This document shows positions 1 through 10,994 of a stretch of DNA of 64,000 nucleotides, one piece after another (the stretch's first letter is position 1; each line of letters opens with the position of its first letter). A program made the position numbers and the translations under genes. The stretch comes from Saposhnikovia divaricata (taxonomy: Eukaryota; Streptophyta; Magnoliopsida; Apiales; Apiaceae), in contig CM071598.1 in NCBI GenBank assembly GCA_036435485.1, positions 227,494,648 to 227,558,647 on the forward strand. The letters run 5' to 3'. The notes under the pieces were generated by a model. The model worked only from the letters and a program-made list of their open reading frames with translations, did not search any database and was not told the origin of the DNA.

Positions 1-287
1 ATTCTAAGGCCTCTAATTACATGAAACTCATAGGTAAATTCATCTAAAAATCATGCAATATGTAGAATATTATGAATTTAACTCCCCCTATGATCATGCA
101 ATTAAACAAGCATAAATTCACAGATTTGTGCTATAAAAGACACTTAAAACACAAGGAATTTATGCAAAAACACACTATATGCAACCTATAACAATCATTA
201 ATTAGGCATTTTAAAGTCTAAGCACATAATGATTGAGTAGCTTGCACATACAAACATAAACATGGATTTTACAGATAGAAGGCTTTA
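1..287 (-). other. 3' non-coding region of copia A
   Basis: AT-rich sequence downstream of the pol stop codon. A polypurine stretch on the minus strand (plus 81-90, complement of actccccct) resembles a plus-strand priming tract. The sequence beyond it does not match the LTR start seen at 7673, so it is either a secondary tract or lies inside the element. No other coding signal is seen. Confidence 0.6.
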
Positions 288-3200
288 CTAACTTGTGTTA
301 AGCATTCCCAATTCACCAACCAATCTATTGAATGTTACTTCATCAAGAGGTTTGGTGAAAATATCTGCAATTTGTTGCATTGTGGGCACAAAATGTAGCT
401 CCACAGTCCCCTCCTCGACATGTTCTCTTATGAAGTGATACCTGATGTCGATGTGCTTGGTTCTTGAGTGATCTACAGGATTGTTGGTTATGGCAATGGC
501 ACTTGTGTTGTCACACATGATTGGAATTTTCTTGTGCTCCATGCCATAATCCTTCAATTGGTTCCTCATCCACAATATTTGAGCTACACAGCTTCCAGCA
601 GCAATGTACTCAGCTTCAGCAGTAGAAGTAGATACTGTATGTTGCTTTTTACTTTGCCAGGACACCAATCTTCTGCCAAGAAATTGGCAAGCACCAGATG
701 TGCTTTTCCTATCAATCCTGCAACCTGCATAGTCTGAATCTGAATAGCCAATAAGATTAAAACCTGTATCTCTTGGGTACCAAATCCCTAGATTTGGTGT
801 GCCCTTGAGATACCTAAAAATTCTTTTGACGGCTACGAGATGTGATTCTCTAGGATCCGCTTGGAACCTTGCACATAAACAAGTTGCGAACATTATATCG
901 GGTCTACTTGCAGTTAAATAGAGGAGTGAGCCAATCATACCTCGATAGCTTGTGATGTCAACTGATTTACCTGATTTGTCTTCATCAAGCTTCGTGGCTG
1001 TTGCCATGGGTGTCTTAGCTGCTGATGCATCTTCTAGATTATACTTCTTGAGTAAATCTCTGACGTACTTGGATTGACAGATAAAGATACCATCTTTTCT
1101 CTGACTGATCTGTAATCCAAGGAAGAAGGACAGCTCTCCCATCATGCTCATCTCATATTTTTCCTGCATTAGCTTGGCAAATTTCTCGCACAAGCGCTCA
1201 TTTGATGACCCAAAAATAATATCGTCCACATATACTTGAACAAGTATTAAGTCATTTCTCACAACTTTATAGAACAATGTTTTATCAATTACTCCCCTAA
1301 CAAAACCATTTTTAATTAAGAATAGGGATAGGGTTTCATACCATCGCCTTGGGGATTGCTTGAGGCCATAGACAGATTTGAAGAGTAGATACACAAAATC
1401 TGCATGTTCTGGATCAACGAAGCCAGGCGGCTGTTCCAGATACACTTCTTCTTCTAACTCTCCATTCAGGAAGGTACTTTTCACATCCATCTGGAAAACC
1501 TTGAAGTTCTTATGTGCTGCAAATGCCAAGAACATCCTGACTACCTCAAGTCTTGCAACTGGTGCATAGGTTTCATCATAATCAATTCCTTCTCGCTGAG
1601 AATAACCTTTTGCAACCAAACGAGCCTTGTTTCGTGTTACAAGTCCGTTTTCATCCAGTTTATTTCTGAATACCCACCTAGCTCCAATTACTGATATGTT
1701 CTTTGGTCGGGGTACCAGTTTCCAAACTTTCTGCCTTTCAAACTGATTGAGTTCCTCTTGCATTGCAATCACCCAATCAGCATCACCAAGAGCTTCTTCT
1801 ATTTCTTTAGGTTTAAGCTTGGATAAGAACCCAGAATATAAGGAGATATTAGCCATGTCAGCTCTTGCAGTTCTTCTAGTAGTCACACCAGCATCTGGAT
1901 CACCAATAATTAACTCAAACGGATGGTCTCTATTCCATACCCGTTCACCTGGAAATTGTCTTGATGATTCAGCTTGACTTTCTGAGTTGGGGTGCTGACT
2001 ACTTTGATTATTTTCACTAACTCCCCCTGAGTTAGTGCCAGCTCCTACAGAACTAGAGTCAACTCGACTCGAGCCTTGAACAGTAGTCCTTGAGCTGCTA
2101 TTTACTCCCCCCGAGTTGTTGCCGGTTCGTACTGAAGAAGTCTCTCCTGATCTTGTAGAATTAGCTTGTTTACTAGACTCAGGTTCTTCATGTACGCTTG
2201 GAACATTTAATGGAACAACCAACTCAGGTTCATCTTCAAGATCTTCTAAGTCCAGATTCTGAAATTTTAGGGACTCAGGTTCACTAGAATCTCTTGAAAT
2301 TGATGAGAGTTTGGTATCGTCGAATTTGACATTGTAACTTTCAGTCACTTTTCGATCATTCACCAAGAACACTCTATAAGCTGCCACCACGTCTGTAGAG
2401 TAACCATCAAAGATTCCTTCACGAGCTTTTGCTGCAAACTTGCCTAGATTTTCATCATCTATAAGCACATAGCATTTTGCTCCGAAGACATGAAAGTATT
2501 TGATTGTTGGTCTTCTGTTGTTCATTAGCTCACATGGTGTCTTTTCTTTATCTTTTATGATCAAGGTTCTATTTTGAGTGTAACAAGCGGTACTCAATGC
2601 TTCGGCCCAGAAATACAAAGGAAGTTTTGAATCATACAACAAAGTTCTTGCTGCTTCAACCAAAGTTCTATTCTTCCTTTCAACTACTCCATTTTGCTGT
2701 GGAGTTCTCGGGGCTGAATACTGACGACGTATTCCTTTAGATACACAAAAGTCATTCAGCACTGCGTTTTTGAATTCAGTGCCATTGTCTGATCTAATCG
2801 TCTTCACAGTAAGTGTTGAAACATTCTCAATTTGAGTGATATGATCAATGATTAAGAAAGGTACTTCGTCTTTCGTCATTGCGAACAATACCCATGTATA
2901 CTTGGAGAAGTCATCCACGATTACCAATGCATATCTTTTCCTAGACAAAGATAGGACATTCACTGGGCCAAACAAATCCATATGAAGAAGTTGTAGAGGC
3001 TCAGTAATACTAGAAATTTCTTTGCTTTTATGCGATGCTCGCTTCGACTTTCCCATTTCACAAGCTTCACAGAGTCCTTTCGGAGCGAACTCCATTTGAG
3101 GTAGATCTCTCACCAATTCTCGCCTCGCGAGAGCATTCATCGTTTTGAAGTTTAAGTGAGATAGCTTTTTGTGCCATAACCAGCTTTCATCATCCGAGGC

Positions 3201-3641
3201 TTTGCTGTAGAAACAGGTGACCTCATTCTGATTTGCTGAATCCATATCTGCAACAAAAAGATCTGCCTTTCGAACTCCTCTCAAAGCTAGTGAGCCTTCC
3301 TTGATGTGAGTGATTGATACACCTTTCTTGTTGAAGACAATTTCGTAACCTTTGTCACAGAATTGACTGATACTCAACAGATTGTGCTTCAGTCCCTCAA
3401 CATAGGAAATATCTTCTATGATGACATTGCCAGTTTTCAGTTTGCCATATCCCTTTGTCACACTTATGCTGTCATCTCCAAAGGTAACATAAGGGCCAGC
3501 CTTCATAACCAACTCTATAAGCAGGGACTTGTTTCCAGTCATATGCCTCGATGCTCCACTGTCTAGCACCCATATGACTTTATTTCTATTCTGCTTAACG
3601 CCCTGCAGTGACAGATTGGTTAGACATTCTTCGGAACCCAA
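288..3641 (-). CDS. copia A pol polyprotein (protease-integrase-RT-RNase H)
   Basis: The open frame of about 1117 codons would be processed into the four enzymes of a copia element. Visible motifs: aspartic protease WVLDSGASRHMTG (about residue 25); integrase zinc region with the H-H-C-C pattern (about 155-195); integrase catalytic D, D and E residues (LHMDLFG, IRSDNGTEF, NGVVERKNRT); reverse transcriptase QMDVKSTFLNG and YVDDIIFGSS (about 800); RNase H STAEAEYIAAGS near the C terminus; and an end in ADIFTKPLD. The frame opens at a TTG, not an ATG, and overlaps the gag frame by 22 bases. Pol therefore needs a -1 shift from gag, or the frames were separated by a small indel. No internal stop codons are seen, so the copy is fairly young or was under selection until recently. 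Confidence 0.93.
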   Translation of the reverse strand: MGSEECLTNLSLQGVKQNRNKVIWVLDSGASRHMTGNKSLLIELVMKAGPYVTFGDDSISVTKGYGKLKTGNVIIEDISYVEGLKHNLLSISQFCDKGYEIVFNKKGVSITHIKEGSLALRGVRKADLFVADMDSANQNEVTCFYSKASDDESWLWHKKLSHLNFKTMNALARRELVRDLPQMEFAPKGLCEACEMGKSKRASHKSKEISSITEPLQLLHMDLFGPVNVLSLSRKRYALVIVDDFSKYTWVLFAMTKDEVPFLIIDHITQIENVSTLTVKTIRSDNGTEFKNAVLNDFCVSKGIRRQYSAPRTPQQNGVVERKNRTLVEAARTLLYDSKLPLYFWAEALSTACYTQNRTLIIKDKEKTPCELMNNRRPTIKYFHVFGAKCYVLIDDENLGKFAAKAREGIFDGYSTDVVAAYRVFLVNDRKVTESYNVKFDDTKLSSISRDSSEPESLKFQNLDLEDLEDEPELVVPLNVPSVHEEPESSKQANSTRSGETSSVRTGNNSGGVNSSSRTTVQGSSRVDSSSVGAGTNSGGVSENNQSSQHPNSESQAESSRQFPGERVWNRDHPFELIIGDPDAGVTTRRTARADMANISLYSGFLSKLKPKEIEEALGDADWVIAMQEELNQFERQKVWKLVPRPKNISVIGARWVFRNKLDENGLVTRNKARLVAKGYSQREGIDYDETYAPVARLEVVRMFLAFAAHKNFKVFQMDVKSTFLNGELEEEVYLEQPPGFVDPEHADFVYLLFKSVYGLKQSPRRWYETLSLFLIKNGFVRGVIDKTLFYKVVRNDLILVQVYVDDIIFGSSNERLCEKFAKLMQEKYEMSMMGELSFFLGLQISQRKDGIFICQSKYVRDLLKKYNLEDASAAKTPMATATKLDEDKSGKSVDITSYRGMIGSLLYLTASRPDIMFATCLCARFQADPRESHLVAVKRIFRYLKGTPNLGIWYPRDTGFNLIGYSDSDYAGCRIDRKSTSGACQFLGRRLVSWQSKKQHTVSTSTAEAEYIAAGSCVAQILWMRNQLKDYGMEHKKIPIMCDNTSAIAITNNPVDHSRTKHIDIRYHFIREHVEEGTVELHFVPTMQQIADIFTKPLDEVTFNRLVGELGMLNTS

Positions 3642-6073
3642 CTTTGATTGGGCCCGGCTTTTCGATAAGATCGAGAATCAACAGATTTAACAACAGGAGA
3701 TGCACTTTTCTTCACATTACTAGAGCTTTCGACTATCTCCTTTCCTTTCTCAGACTTGATAGATTTGTCAGTCTTAGGAGAAGGTTTGTCACTCCTAACT
3801 CTAGGAGGACTGACAGTCTTGGCTCTCCCATACTTTTTCTTGATGTTTGGACTAGCAACAGTATTTGAGCATGACTGGCTAGATGCATTCATTAAATGCA
3901 CAAAAGTTTGCATGATATTAAAAGTGCATGGCATACAATTAGGTTGACCACACTGTGCATGATTCTGATGCAGATTATTCATAGTATGTGTGGTAGGCAT
4001 GGCATGTGCAGCAGGAACATTCATGTTAGCTTTGCATGCATAAGAAAGATGTTCAGTAGATTTACAATGATAACATGCTTTCTTTATTCGTTCAGCCTTA
4101 ACCTCTTTTATGCCTTTTTCTTTCTTTCCTTGTTGTTTAACAGCCTTAACTCCTAATCCTAGTCTAGATTCATCTCTAGGAAAATTGATTTTAACTTGTT
4201 TGATAGGAGTTATAGGTTGTGCTTTCTGGCGATCTTCCATCTCAATCTCATATCTAGCTATCAATTCAGTCTCTTCTTCTTCTATTCTAGGAACAAGGTG
4301 TTTGTACATAGGTTTGACAGCTGATTTAAGAATGCTAGGTGTTTCCTTTTTAAGATCACTGGAACTAGGGTCAATAGGTCTCTTTCCTTCTTTCTTAGGA
4401 AGGTCAGAATAATCAAGTCCTACACCTACTCCAGTTATCCTCTTAAATGTGTCATTATCTACATACACTTTACTAGCAGCTAGTTTGTAAGCTTCGCATT
4501 TAGTTTCTAACTCAGCTAGATTGTTCCTAAGACATGCTTCTACTTCTTCCTTAAGGACGAGCTTGTGTTCCAGAGATGTAATAAAGTCTCTTAGGGAAGT
4601 ATCTACAGTACAAGCAGCCTCTAGCTCTTCCACTTTTGCCTCAAGCATTCTGCATTTGGCAACAAGTGTTTTCTGTTCCTTTTGAGAAGAGTCTAGGCTT
4701 TTGCACAACATATAGATCTCTTCACGAAGAGCCCCGTTCTGTTCCTTATAATCATCAATAGACATTTCTACTTTAAGAGTCAGAACTGGTACCTCTGGTT
4801 CCTCTGATGTCTCAGCCATGAGGGCAAAGTTTGCTACATGAGTAACATCTTCCTCATCTGAATCATCCCAAGCTCTTCCTTCTGTCACCAATAAAGCTCG
4901 TTTTCCATGTCTTTCCTTCACCAGTGCTTCATACTTGCTTTTGAGGGCTTCATATGTCTCTTTTGGATAAGTCTGTTTATGCTTTTTGCAGTCCGAGGCA
5001 AAATGTCCAGCTTCACCACAGTTATAGCATTTGAACTTCATTTTGAAATCCAAGGGAGATTTGTAGCTGGTATTCTTGCCTTTTCCTTTGTAGCCTGACG
5101 AACTACCACCACCCCTAGCAGCCCGATAATAAGATGAAGAATTTCTCTGTGGTCGGTTGCTCTTTCTGAATCTCATGTTGCTGAACTTCCTTGCCATGTA
5201 TGCCACGACACTATCGTCCATGTTGTCCAGCTCTTCTTGGGTGTAGTAGTCATCATCACTGTCAGATGCGCACTCGTCATCATTATCAACTTGATGTGGT
5301 GCAAGTGATGATTTAGGCTTTGCTGCAACCATTGCCTTCTTAGACTCTTCCTCATCAGCAACTAATCCTGATGCACTTTCTTTTCCCTTTGAATCATTGT
5401 CCCATGCTTGATCTTGAAGTGTTTCCAGCTCATAGGTCTTTAATATTCCATAATATTCTTCCAGAGAAGTTGTATGCAAATCTCTGGTTTCTCTTATTGC
5501 GTAGACCCTATGTTCAATGCTTTTTGGCTGGTTCCTCAGATATCTCGTATTAGTCTCAACCATGGGGAGAGTTACACCTCTCAGATTCAAATCCAATACC
5601 AACTGACTGAATCGTAGGTAGACATCTGTTATGCCTTCTCCTTTCCTTATTCTAAAGGTGTCATACTCCATCTTGAGTATGAGTGTCTTGTTGCTTCTGA
5701 CCTCTGCAGATCCTTCCATGACAACTTCTATCTTGTCCCAAATCTTCTTCGCTGTAGTCAGACCTTTGACTATATTAAACATTTCATGATCAAGAGATTC
5801 CATCAAGGTTTGTCGTACGGCAGTATCACAAGCTATTTGTTCCTTGTCAGCATCCGAAAACTCCGAGACCTTTTTAGGCTCAGACCGAGGTGGTATAACC
5901 ACTCCTCCTTCCGTATGTGAAGGAATAACCACCATAGGAACAAATTTACCCTTGTCAAGGACTTCCAGATATTCAGGGTTAACAGTCTCTAGATATAGTC
6001 TCATTCTGAAAACCCATTCTTCATAGTGATCTCGGTTGAACATTGGGATCTTGAATGCATTTTTAGGAGCCAT
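3620..6073 (-). CDS. copia A gag polyprotein
   Basis: Capsid-type protein of about 817 residues. I chose the ATG at 6073-6071 (MAPKNAFKIPMF) over the upstream GTG at 6088. The N-terminal part resembles copia gag (UBN2-type) domains. A first CCHC zinc knuckle, CYNCGEAGHFASDC, lies near residue 350. A predicted coiled coil rich in E, L and K covers roughly residues 430-560. A second knuckle, CYHCKSTEHLSYAC, lies near residue 680. The C terminus is basic and serine/lysine-rich and ends in SWVPKNV, just where the pol frame takes over. Two knuckles and this length are large for copia gag. Expected role: particle assembly and RNA packaging in the cytoplasm. Confidence 0.9.
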   Translation of the reverse strand: MAPKNAFKIPMFNRDHYEEWVFRMRLYLETVNPEYLEVLDKGKFVPMVVIPSHTEGGVVIPPRSEPKKVSEFSDADKEQIACDTAVRQTLMESLDHEMFNIVKGLTTAKKIWDKIEVVMEGSAEVRSNKTLILKMEYDTFRIRKGEGITDVYLRFSQLVLDLNLRGVTLPMVETNTRYLRNQPKSIEHRVYAIRETRDLHTTSLEEYYGILKTYELETLQDQAWDNDSKGKESASGLVADEEESKKAMVAAKPKSSLAPHQVDNDDECASDSDDDYYTQEELDNMDDSVVAYMARKFSNMRFRKSNRPQRNSSSYYRAARGGGSSSGYKGKGKNTSYKSPLDFKMKFKCYNCGEAGHFASDCKKHKQTYPKETYEALKSKYEALVKERHGKRALLVTEGRAWDDSDEEDVTHVANFALMAETSEEPEVPVLTLKVEMSIDDYKEQNGALREEIYMLCKSLDSSQKEQKTLVAKCRMLEAKVEELEAACTVDTSLRDFITSLEHKLVLKEEVEACLRNNLAELETKCEAYKLAASKVYVDNDTFKRITGVGVGLDYSDLPKKEGKRPIDPSSSDLKKETPSILKSAVKPMYKHLVPRIEEEETELIARYEIEMEDRQKAQPITPIKQVKINFPRDESRLGLGVKAVKQQGKKEKGIKEVKAERIKKACYHCKSTEHLSYACKANMNVPAAHAMPTTHTMNNLHQNHAQCGQPNCMPCTFNIMQTFVHLMNASSQSCSNTVASPNIKKKYGRAKTVSPPRVRSDKPSPKTDKSIKSEKGKEIVESSSNVKKSASPVVKSVDSRSYRKAGPNQSWVPKNV

Positions 6074-6748
6074 TTCAATTCTGGTCACTAAAAGTTTCTA
6101 AGTACCCAAGACTAGGCTATGTAGAACTTTTGCCTAAGTCGAAATTTCTCTAAGTAGAAATTTTGCTCAAGTCGAAATTCACCAAGTAGAAATTGTCCAA
6201 GTCGAAATTCTATGTAGAAATTCTTAAGTAGAAATTCTATGTAGAACTTTTGTCCTTAGAATAATTTTTCTGCAGGTTACTTTAATATTGAATAAACAAT
6301 ATTATCTCTTTAACACCTTTTGACTTTGAATGCTTTACTCACCTAACCCACCTAACCCACGTGCTAGGTAATGAATATGTCTTGTTTCACTTTCGGCCGT
6401 GAATAATGCAAATCACAAAGTCCAAAAACACCTTTTTATTCTTTTACTATTTTTCTGTTTGAAAAGGAGATCAAAAAGTTGTTGGGTTGTCTTCTTTGAT
6501 AAGAACAGATGATGAACACTCAAGAACACCAAATATGAAAGTACCCAGATTAATTCACAAAAATTAATTAAAATACACCCAAGCTAAATAATCACACCTG
6601 GAGTATTTAAATAATTTTTCAGATGAGTTTTTCACCACAAACGAATTAAAGCTCACTTTTCGAGAAAATGAAAAGTAGATCTAGAAAATGAAAACTCACG
6701 ATTCTTCTACTCAACACAAGGATCTATGTTTTGTATGTTAAACATATA
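6074..6748 (-). other. leader of copia A with short repeats
   Basis: Untranslated leader between the primer-binding site and gag. At 6115-6262 it carries a cluster of short imperfect repeats built on aagtagaaatt, aagtcgaaatt and tatgtagaa. The same words recur in the LTR (7180-7265), often facing their complement ttctactt. No ORF of note. Confidence 0.65.
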
Positions 6749-6760
6749 GCTCTGATACCA
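6749..6760 (-). promoter_or_regulatory. primer-binding site of copia A (tRNA-iMet)
   Basis: The minus strand reads TGGTATCAGAGC, complementary to the 3' end of plant initiator tRNA-Met. It lies two bases inside the LTR end. This is the usual minus-strand primer site of plant copia elements. Confidence 0.92.
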
Positions 6761-6762
6761 AT

Positions 6763-7673
6763 TGTTAGGTCCAAATGTGTTGTAGAGGGGGGGTGAATAC
6801 AACTTTTCGAATATGAGAAGCAATAAATACGATGCAATAAATGAACACACAGATTCAAGGAATATATGTCTTATATATAACTTGAAATGGTTGCTACAAC
6901 ATTCATTACAAAGTATAACAGAAGTTCAGAGAGAAGTGAATGATACTAAGCTCTGTGAATGCACTCTCTCTTTTTCTCTTGTGTTTTTCTCAAGAATTGC
7001 TCACTAACTTAAAAACATTACACAAGTACTTCTATTTATACTACATGTAATCTATGTCCTGTAGACTTCAAAGACTAAGATATACGTGGCCCAATGATGT
7101 CCACATAAATCTTGTCTTATCTTGAAAGCTTGGAAATCTGCCAATCAGAAGATGCCATGTGTCATGTTGAAGCTGCACTCTAAGTAGAACTTCTACTTGA
7201 GAATTTCTACTTAGCCATCTCGAATTTCTAATTAGAACTTCTACTTGGAAACTTCTACTTGGTCATCTAGAATATTTAGTACTTAGAAAATATTCTGGTC
7301 TTCAACTTGAAACTTCAATGCACATCTTGAACTTGTGATATCTTCATGTCTTCTTTGTTCTTCACTAAGCTCTTGAATATGGATCTTTATTACTGACATA
7401 AACTTGCTATCAATGTCCTGACACTTGATGCAACGGTCTGGTTCATAAGTGACTAGTCTTGATAGGGTTTTTGCTTCTTGAATAAGTTACCATATCCAAT
7501 TAGAAATGTGGCTTTCCAATATTTGCTTTCCTTCTTGTTCACTTGAAATCAATTGGTCTTATTGATACTGATAGTTATGATCTTGATTCTTGGCTTTCCA
7601 AATCACTGAGGCATGAACAACTTTGACTTGAACTTCTCTCAATGATTTCTTCTTGGATTGATCATAGTTAACA
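6763..7673 (-). repeat. 5' LTR of copia A (911 bp)
   Basis: Bounded by TGTTA/TAACA ends: on the minus strand it starts TGTTAACTATG and ends ACCTAACA, directly before the primer-binding site. It contains the aagtagaa/ttctactt word cluster. The flanking bases beyond 7673 (tgttg) would be the target duplication, but the partner is outside the window. Confidence 0.85.
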
Positions 7674-8866
7674 TGTTGAATTGTATCAATTACCTTGTCT
7701 TCATTTAGTGTTGATTTCTTGTGACTTCTTGTTCTTGATTGTCTTCTGGTTAAGTATCTTTTCCTTTAGTTTGAGTTACATTAGTTATAGTGTTACAAGT
7801 TTACACACTCTGCCTTTCACACAGTCAACGCAAGAAGCATATCACAGGAAACCCCCAAGTCATTTAACACAATCATTCGGTTATATATATATACACATAA
7901 TTTTCGGCTATACACACACACACCAGGACACATACTCGGCACAAACCCAGCAGCTTACACACTCATCTACGCACGTATACACGCAAAACGCACGCACATA
8001 CACACGATTGAATCAACGCACGCACACACTGTATAGCACATTCAACTGCCAAATGAAATCACACAACCCTCTAACCACAGAAACGATTAACCCTCAGCTG
8101 TACACACGCATAACCGCGAGCAGGGCTGGGAAAAGATAGAGGAGAGGGAGAGATGACCGATTGAGAGGGAAAGGGAGAGATTTTGAGGGAGAGAAAGGGA
8201 TTGAAGGGAAAGGGATTTTTTTTTATTTAGAGAGAAGCTTCAAGATAGGACCTGAGAATGGGGAAGAGCTGTGGTTATTGATTAAAAAGAAACAGGGACG
8301 AAATGAAATTTCATAGTGCTGAATTCATTTTAAAAATCAATTTAATTACTTTTAAAAATCAAAATAAAATGGAAAATGGGTGAAAAACTAATTTTTAAAT
8401 TTCTACAATAAAGAGTATGAAATTATAAACACCCACATATTTTTAAAATAATTTTAGGATAAAAAATGAATTTAATACGAATTTTACAAGTTTTGATCCA
8501 TTAAATTTAATAAAACTCTTAAAATCATTTTAAAATACTTAAACACCCAAAATAATTCTCCCACTAATTTTAAAAACTAAATAATTATACAAAGATAATA
8601 TTACAAAAGACTTCATGATTTTTACAAACCCCAATGATTTTATAAAAAATTTCGAAGAACAATGAAGCTCGTTTTAAATAAAATTTTGTTCATAAAAAAA
8701 AATTCAAATAAAATACACGGACTCACATTTCACATATACATCACCATATAAACATATAAACACGTCACATATATTTAACCTTCCTAAAAAAATTCCACGT
8801 CAAATGATCCACATTTAATATTAAATAATAATATTTATTATTACGAAATTTCTAGGGCGTTATAGA
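7674..8866 (-). repeat. LTR-like non-coding tract, probable gypsy LTR remnant
   Basis: No gene is seen. Read on the minus strand, the tract starts TATAACGCCCTAG, close to the TGTAACGCCC start of many plant chromovirus LTRs. It continues AT-rich, then has a pyrimidine-rich block (complement of the GA-rich 8130-8220) and a TG/CA-rich block (complement of 7900-8040). That composition suits an LTR promoter and leader. Element A lies directly against its other end. The identity is inferred from composition and the terminal bases only. Confidence 0.4.
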
Positions 8867-9781
8867 AAGTGCCCTCATCATGGAATGCCTGATTGGATGG
8901 TTATCAATGGGTTCTACAATGGGTTGTTAGCACAGTCTAGACCTTTGCTAGATGCAGCATCAGGTGGAGCTCTATGGGCTAAGAGCTATGATGAAGCTTA
9001 TGAGTTAATTGAGACGATGACTGCCAATGAATATCAGAATCCAACTTAGAGACTATCTCAAGGCAAGGTTGTAGGAATTCTTGAAGTTGATGCAGCTACA
9101 GCTATTGCAGCTCAGCTGAAGGCTCTGACTATGAAGGTGGATTCTCTTACAAATTATGGAGTGCAGCAGGTTGCAAGTGTTTGCGAGCTTTGCACGGGTG
9201 CTCATGATACGACTCAATGTGCTATCTCTTCTGAATCAGCGCAGTTTGTGAGCAACTTCCAGCGGCCTTCTCAACCAGCTCCAGCCACTTATCATTCGAA
9301 CAATCGAAATCATCCGAATTTCAGCTGGAGCAACAACCAAGGTGCTCAACAACCTCATCAACCTTATCAGCAGTTTCAGGGTCAGCAAGTGAGGCCATTC
9401 AATCAAGGCTATCAGCAACAGTATGCTCCAAGGCAACAATTCCAACCTCCGGGATTTCAGCAGCAACAATCTCATGGGAATGCTGGTCCATCTTCGAATG
9501 AAAAATCTGAAATAGATGAGTTGAGGTTGATGGTTAAAAGCCAGGCAGTTTCTCTCAAGACTTTGGAGAACCAGATGGGGCATCTTGCAAGTGCTTTATT
9601 GTATAGGCAGCAAGGAACTCTTCCAAGTGATACAGAACCTAATCCAGGCAAGAGGGAAGTCAAGGAACAGGTCAATGTAGTTACTTTAAGATCTGGAAAA
9701 GTCACGAGGGATCAAAAATTAGCAGCTGAGGAAGACGAAGAAATCAAGAAACAGCAGGTGGAGGCTTCTGCAGATAAATAA
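8867..9781 (+). pseudogene. Athila-like gag, C-terminal half
   Basis: Frame beginning KCPHHGMPDW, cut at the left junction. One in-frame TAG lies near 9048, after which the frame continues through the ATG at 9131 to a stop at 9779. It shows a cysteine-rich CELCTGAHDTTQC zinc-type motif (about 9181-9222), a long Gln/Pro-rich stretch (9330-9480), and the NVVTLRSGK motif typical of Athila-type gag near its protease border. Non-functional as it stands. Confidence 0.78.
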
Positions 9782-9796
9782 AAGGCAAATTCTGAA

Positions 9797-10994
9797 TTGG
9801 CAACTGATCAGTTGGATGGCGAAGCGGAAAAAGGCAAAACCTTTGCTGAAACATCTACTCCAAAGCAGTCTACAGAGAGCAATCAGATCTATCCACCCCC
9901 TCCATTCCTAAAAAGACTTCAAAAGCAAAATTCTGCTGAAAACTCTCCTCCGAAGCAGAAGTGGGTGAATCAGATCTATCCTCCTCCTCCATATCCTCAA
10001 CGCTTGCAAACACAAGATCAAGAAAAATAGCTTCAGAAGTTTATGAATGTCTTCAAGAAACTGTCCATTAACATTCCTTTTGTTGAAGCATTGGAGCAGA
10101 TGCCGAGATATGCAAAGTTCATGAAGGATATTTTGTCACGAAAGAGAAGGTTGGAAGAATTTGAAACAGTGGCATTGACAGAGGAGTGTAGTACGGTGTT
10201 GCAACAGAAATTGCCTCCTAAACTTAAGGATCCAGGAAGCTTTACAATTCCATGCACCATTGGAAAGTTGACTTTTGACAAATGCTTATGTGATTTGGGA
10301 GCTAGCATTAATCTTATGCCCTTGTCTGTTTTCAAGCAACTTGGTCTGCCTGATCCGAAGCCAACCAACATCTCTTTGCAGTTGGTCGATCACTTATCCG
10401 AGGGGTATAGTAGAGGATGTCCTGGTGAAGGTTGATAAGCTCATATTTCCTGCCGATTTTGTGATTCTAGATTTCGAAGAAGACAAGAAGATTCCCATAA
10501 TCTTGGGAAGGCCTTTTCTAGCTACGGCCCGTACTATGATCGATGTGCAAAAAGGAGAGCTTACAATGAGAGTGCAAGATCAGAATATCACCTTTAATGT
10601 GTTCAAGGCCATGAAATTTCCAACAGAGGTTGAAGAGTGTTTCAGTGTGGACATGGTTGATATGGGTCAGAGAAAGAAGTTTGATCAGTTGTTGACCGAA
10701 AAGTCGGACACGCACATGCTAAAGCATCACATCAGTGATTCCATTGACAGTTCTTCAATTCGAGATCTCTCGAATGTCAAGCTCGGAAAACTTCCATCCC
10801 ATTTGAAGTATGTCCTTCTGAATGATGAGTTGGTGATTTTTAAAGTGTGTCAAGATAATGTGTTAAAAAGGTGGATCATGGATAATGAGGTAGAAGAGGG
10901 TTCTTATCAATCAACTGTGATGCATAAACACCTTAGAGGTGTGAAGAAGAAAAAGAAAAAAATCAATTACAGGAAGAGTCAAGGTGAAGTTTGA
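9797..10994 (+). pseudogene. Athila-like protease region, frameshifted
   Basis: Two proline-rich linker repeats (IYPPPPF and IYPPPPY) are followed by the pre-protease helix and the retropepsin motif CDLGASINLMP near 10290-10320 (DLG in place of D-S/T-G, usual in Athila). A frameshift near 10410-10430 moves the reading to the frame ending at 10994. That frame carries VILDFEEDKKIPIILGRPFLAT, the second half of the protease with the conserved ILGRPFL. After LPSHLKYVLL the expected RT is missing. The tail is lysine-rich (poly-K near 10950) and probably non-native. Confidence 0.72.

Larger units (their letters stand above)
1..7673 (-). mobile_element. Ty1/copia LTR retrotransposon A, 3' end outside window
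   Basis: The element reads right to left: 5' LTR (7673-6763), primer-binding site (6760-6749), a leader of about 680 bases, gag, then pol. The domain order protease, integrase, reverse transcriptase, RNase H is that of Ty1/copia (Pseudoviridae-type). Only the 5' LTR is present. The bases left of pol (1-287) are 3' non-coding sequence, and no second copy of the LTR starts there, so the 3' LTR and the second target duplication lie beyond the window. The long gag with two zinc knuckles and a coiled-coil stretch suggests the SIRE/Maximus-Tork group, but that assignment is by resemblance only. Confidence 0.93.

Noticed and set aside
1..90. 3' LTR of copia A beginning inside the window
   Set aside because: A polypurine-like tract is present at 81-90, but the sequence beyond it does not match the LTR at 6763-7673.
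6074..6088. Longer start for copia A gag
   Set aside because: The start would be GTG; the ATG at 6073 fits the family start MAPKN.
7681..8139. 152-codon plus-strand ORF rich in Thr, His and Tyr
   Set aside because: Low-complexity translation of a CA-rich tract with no domain; it lies in an LTR-like region and is better explained by composition.
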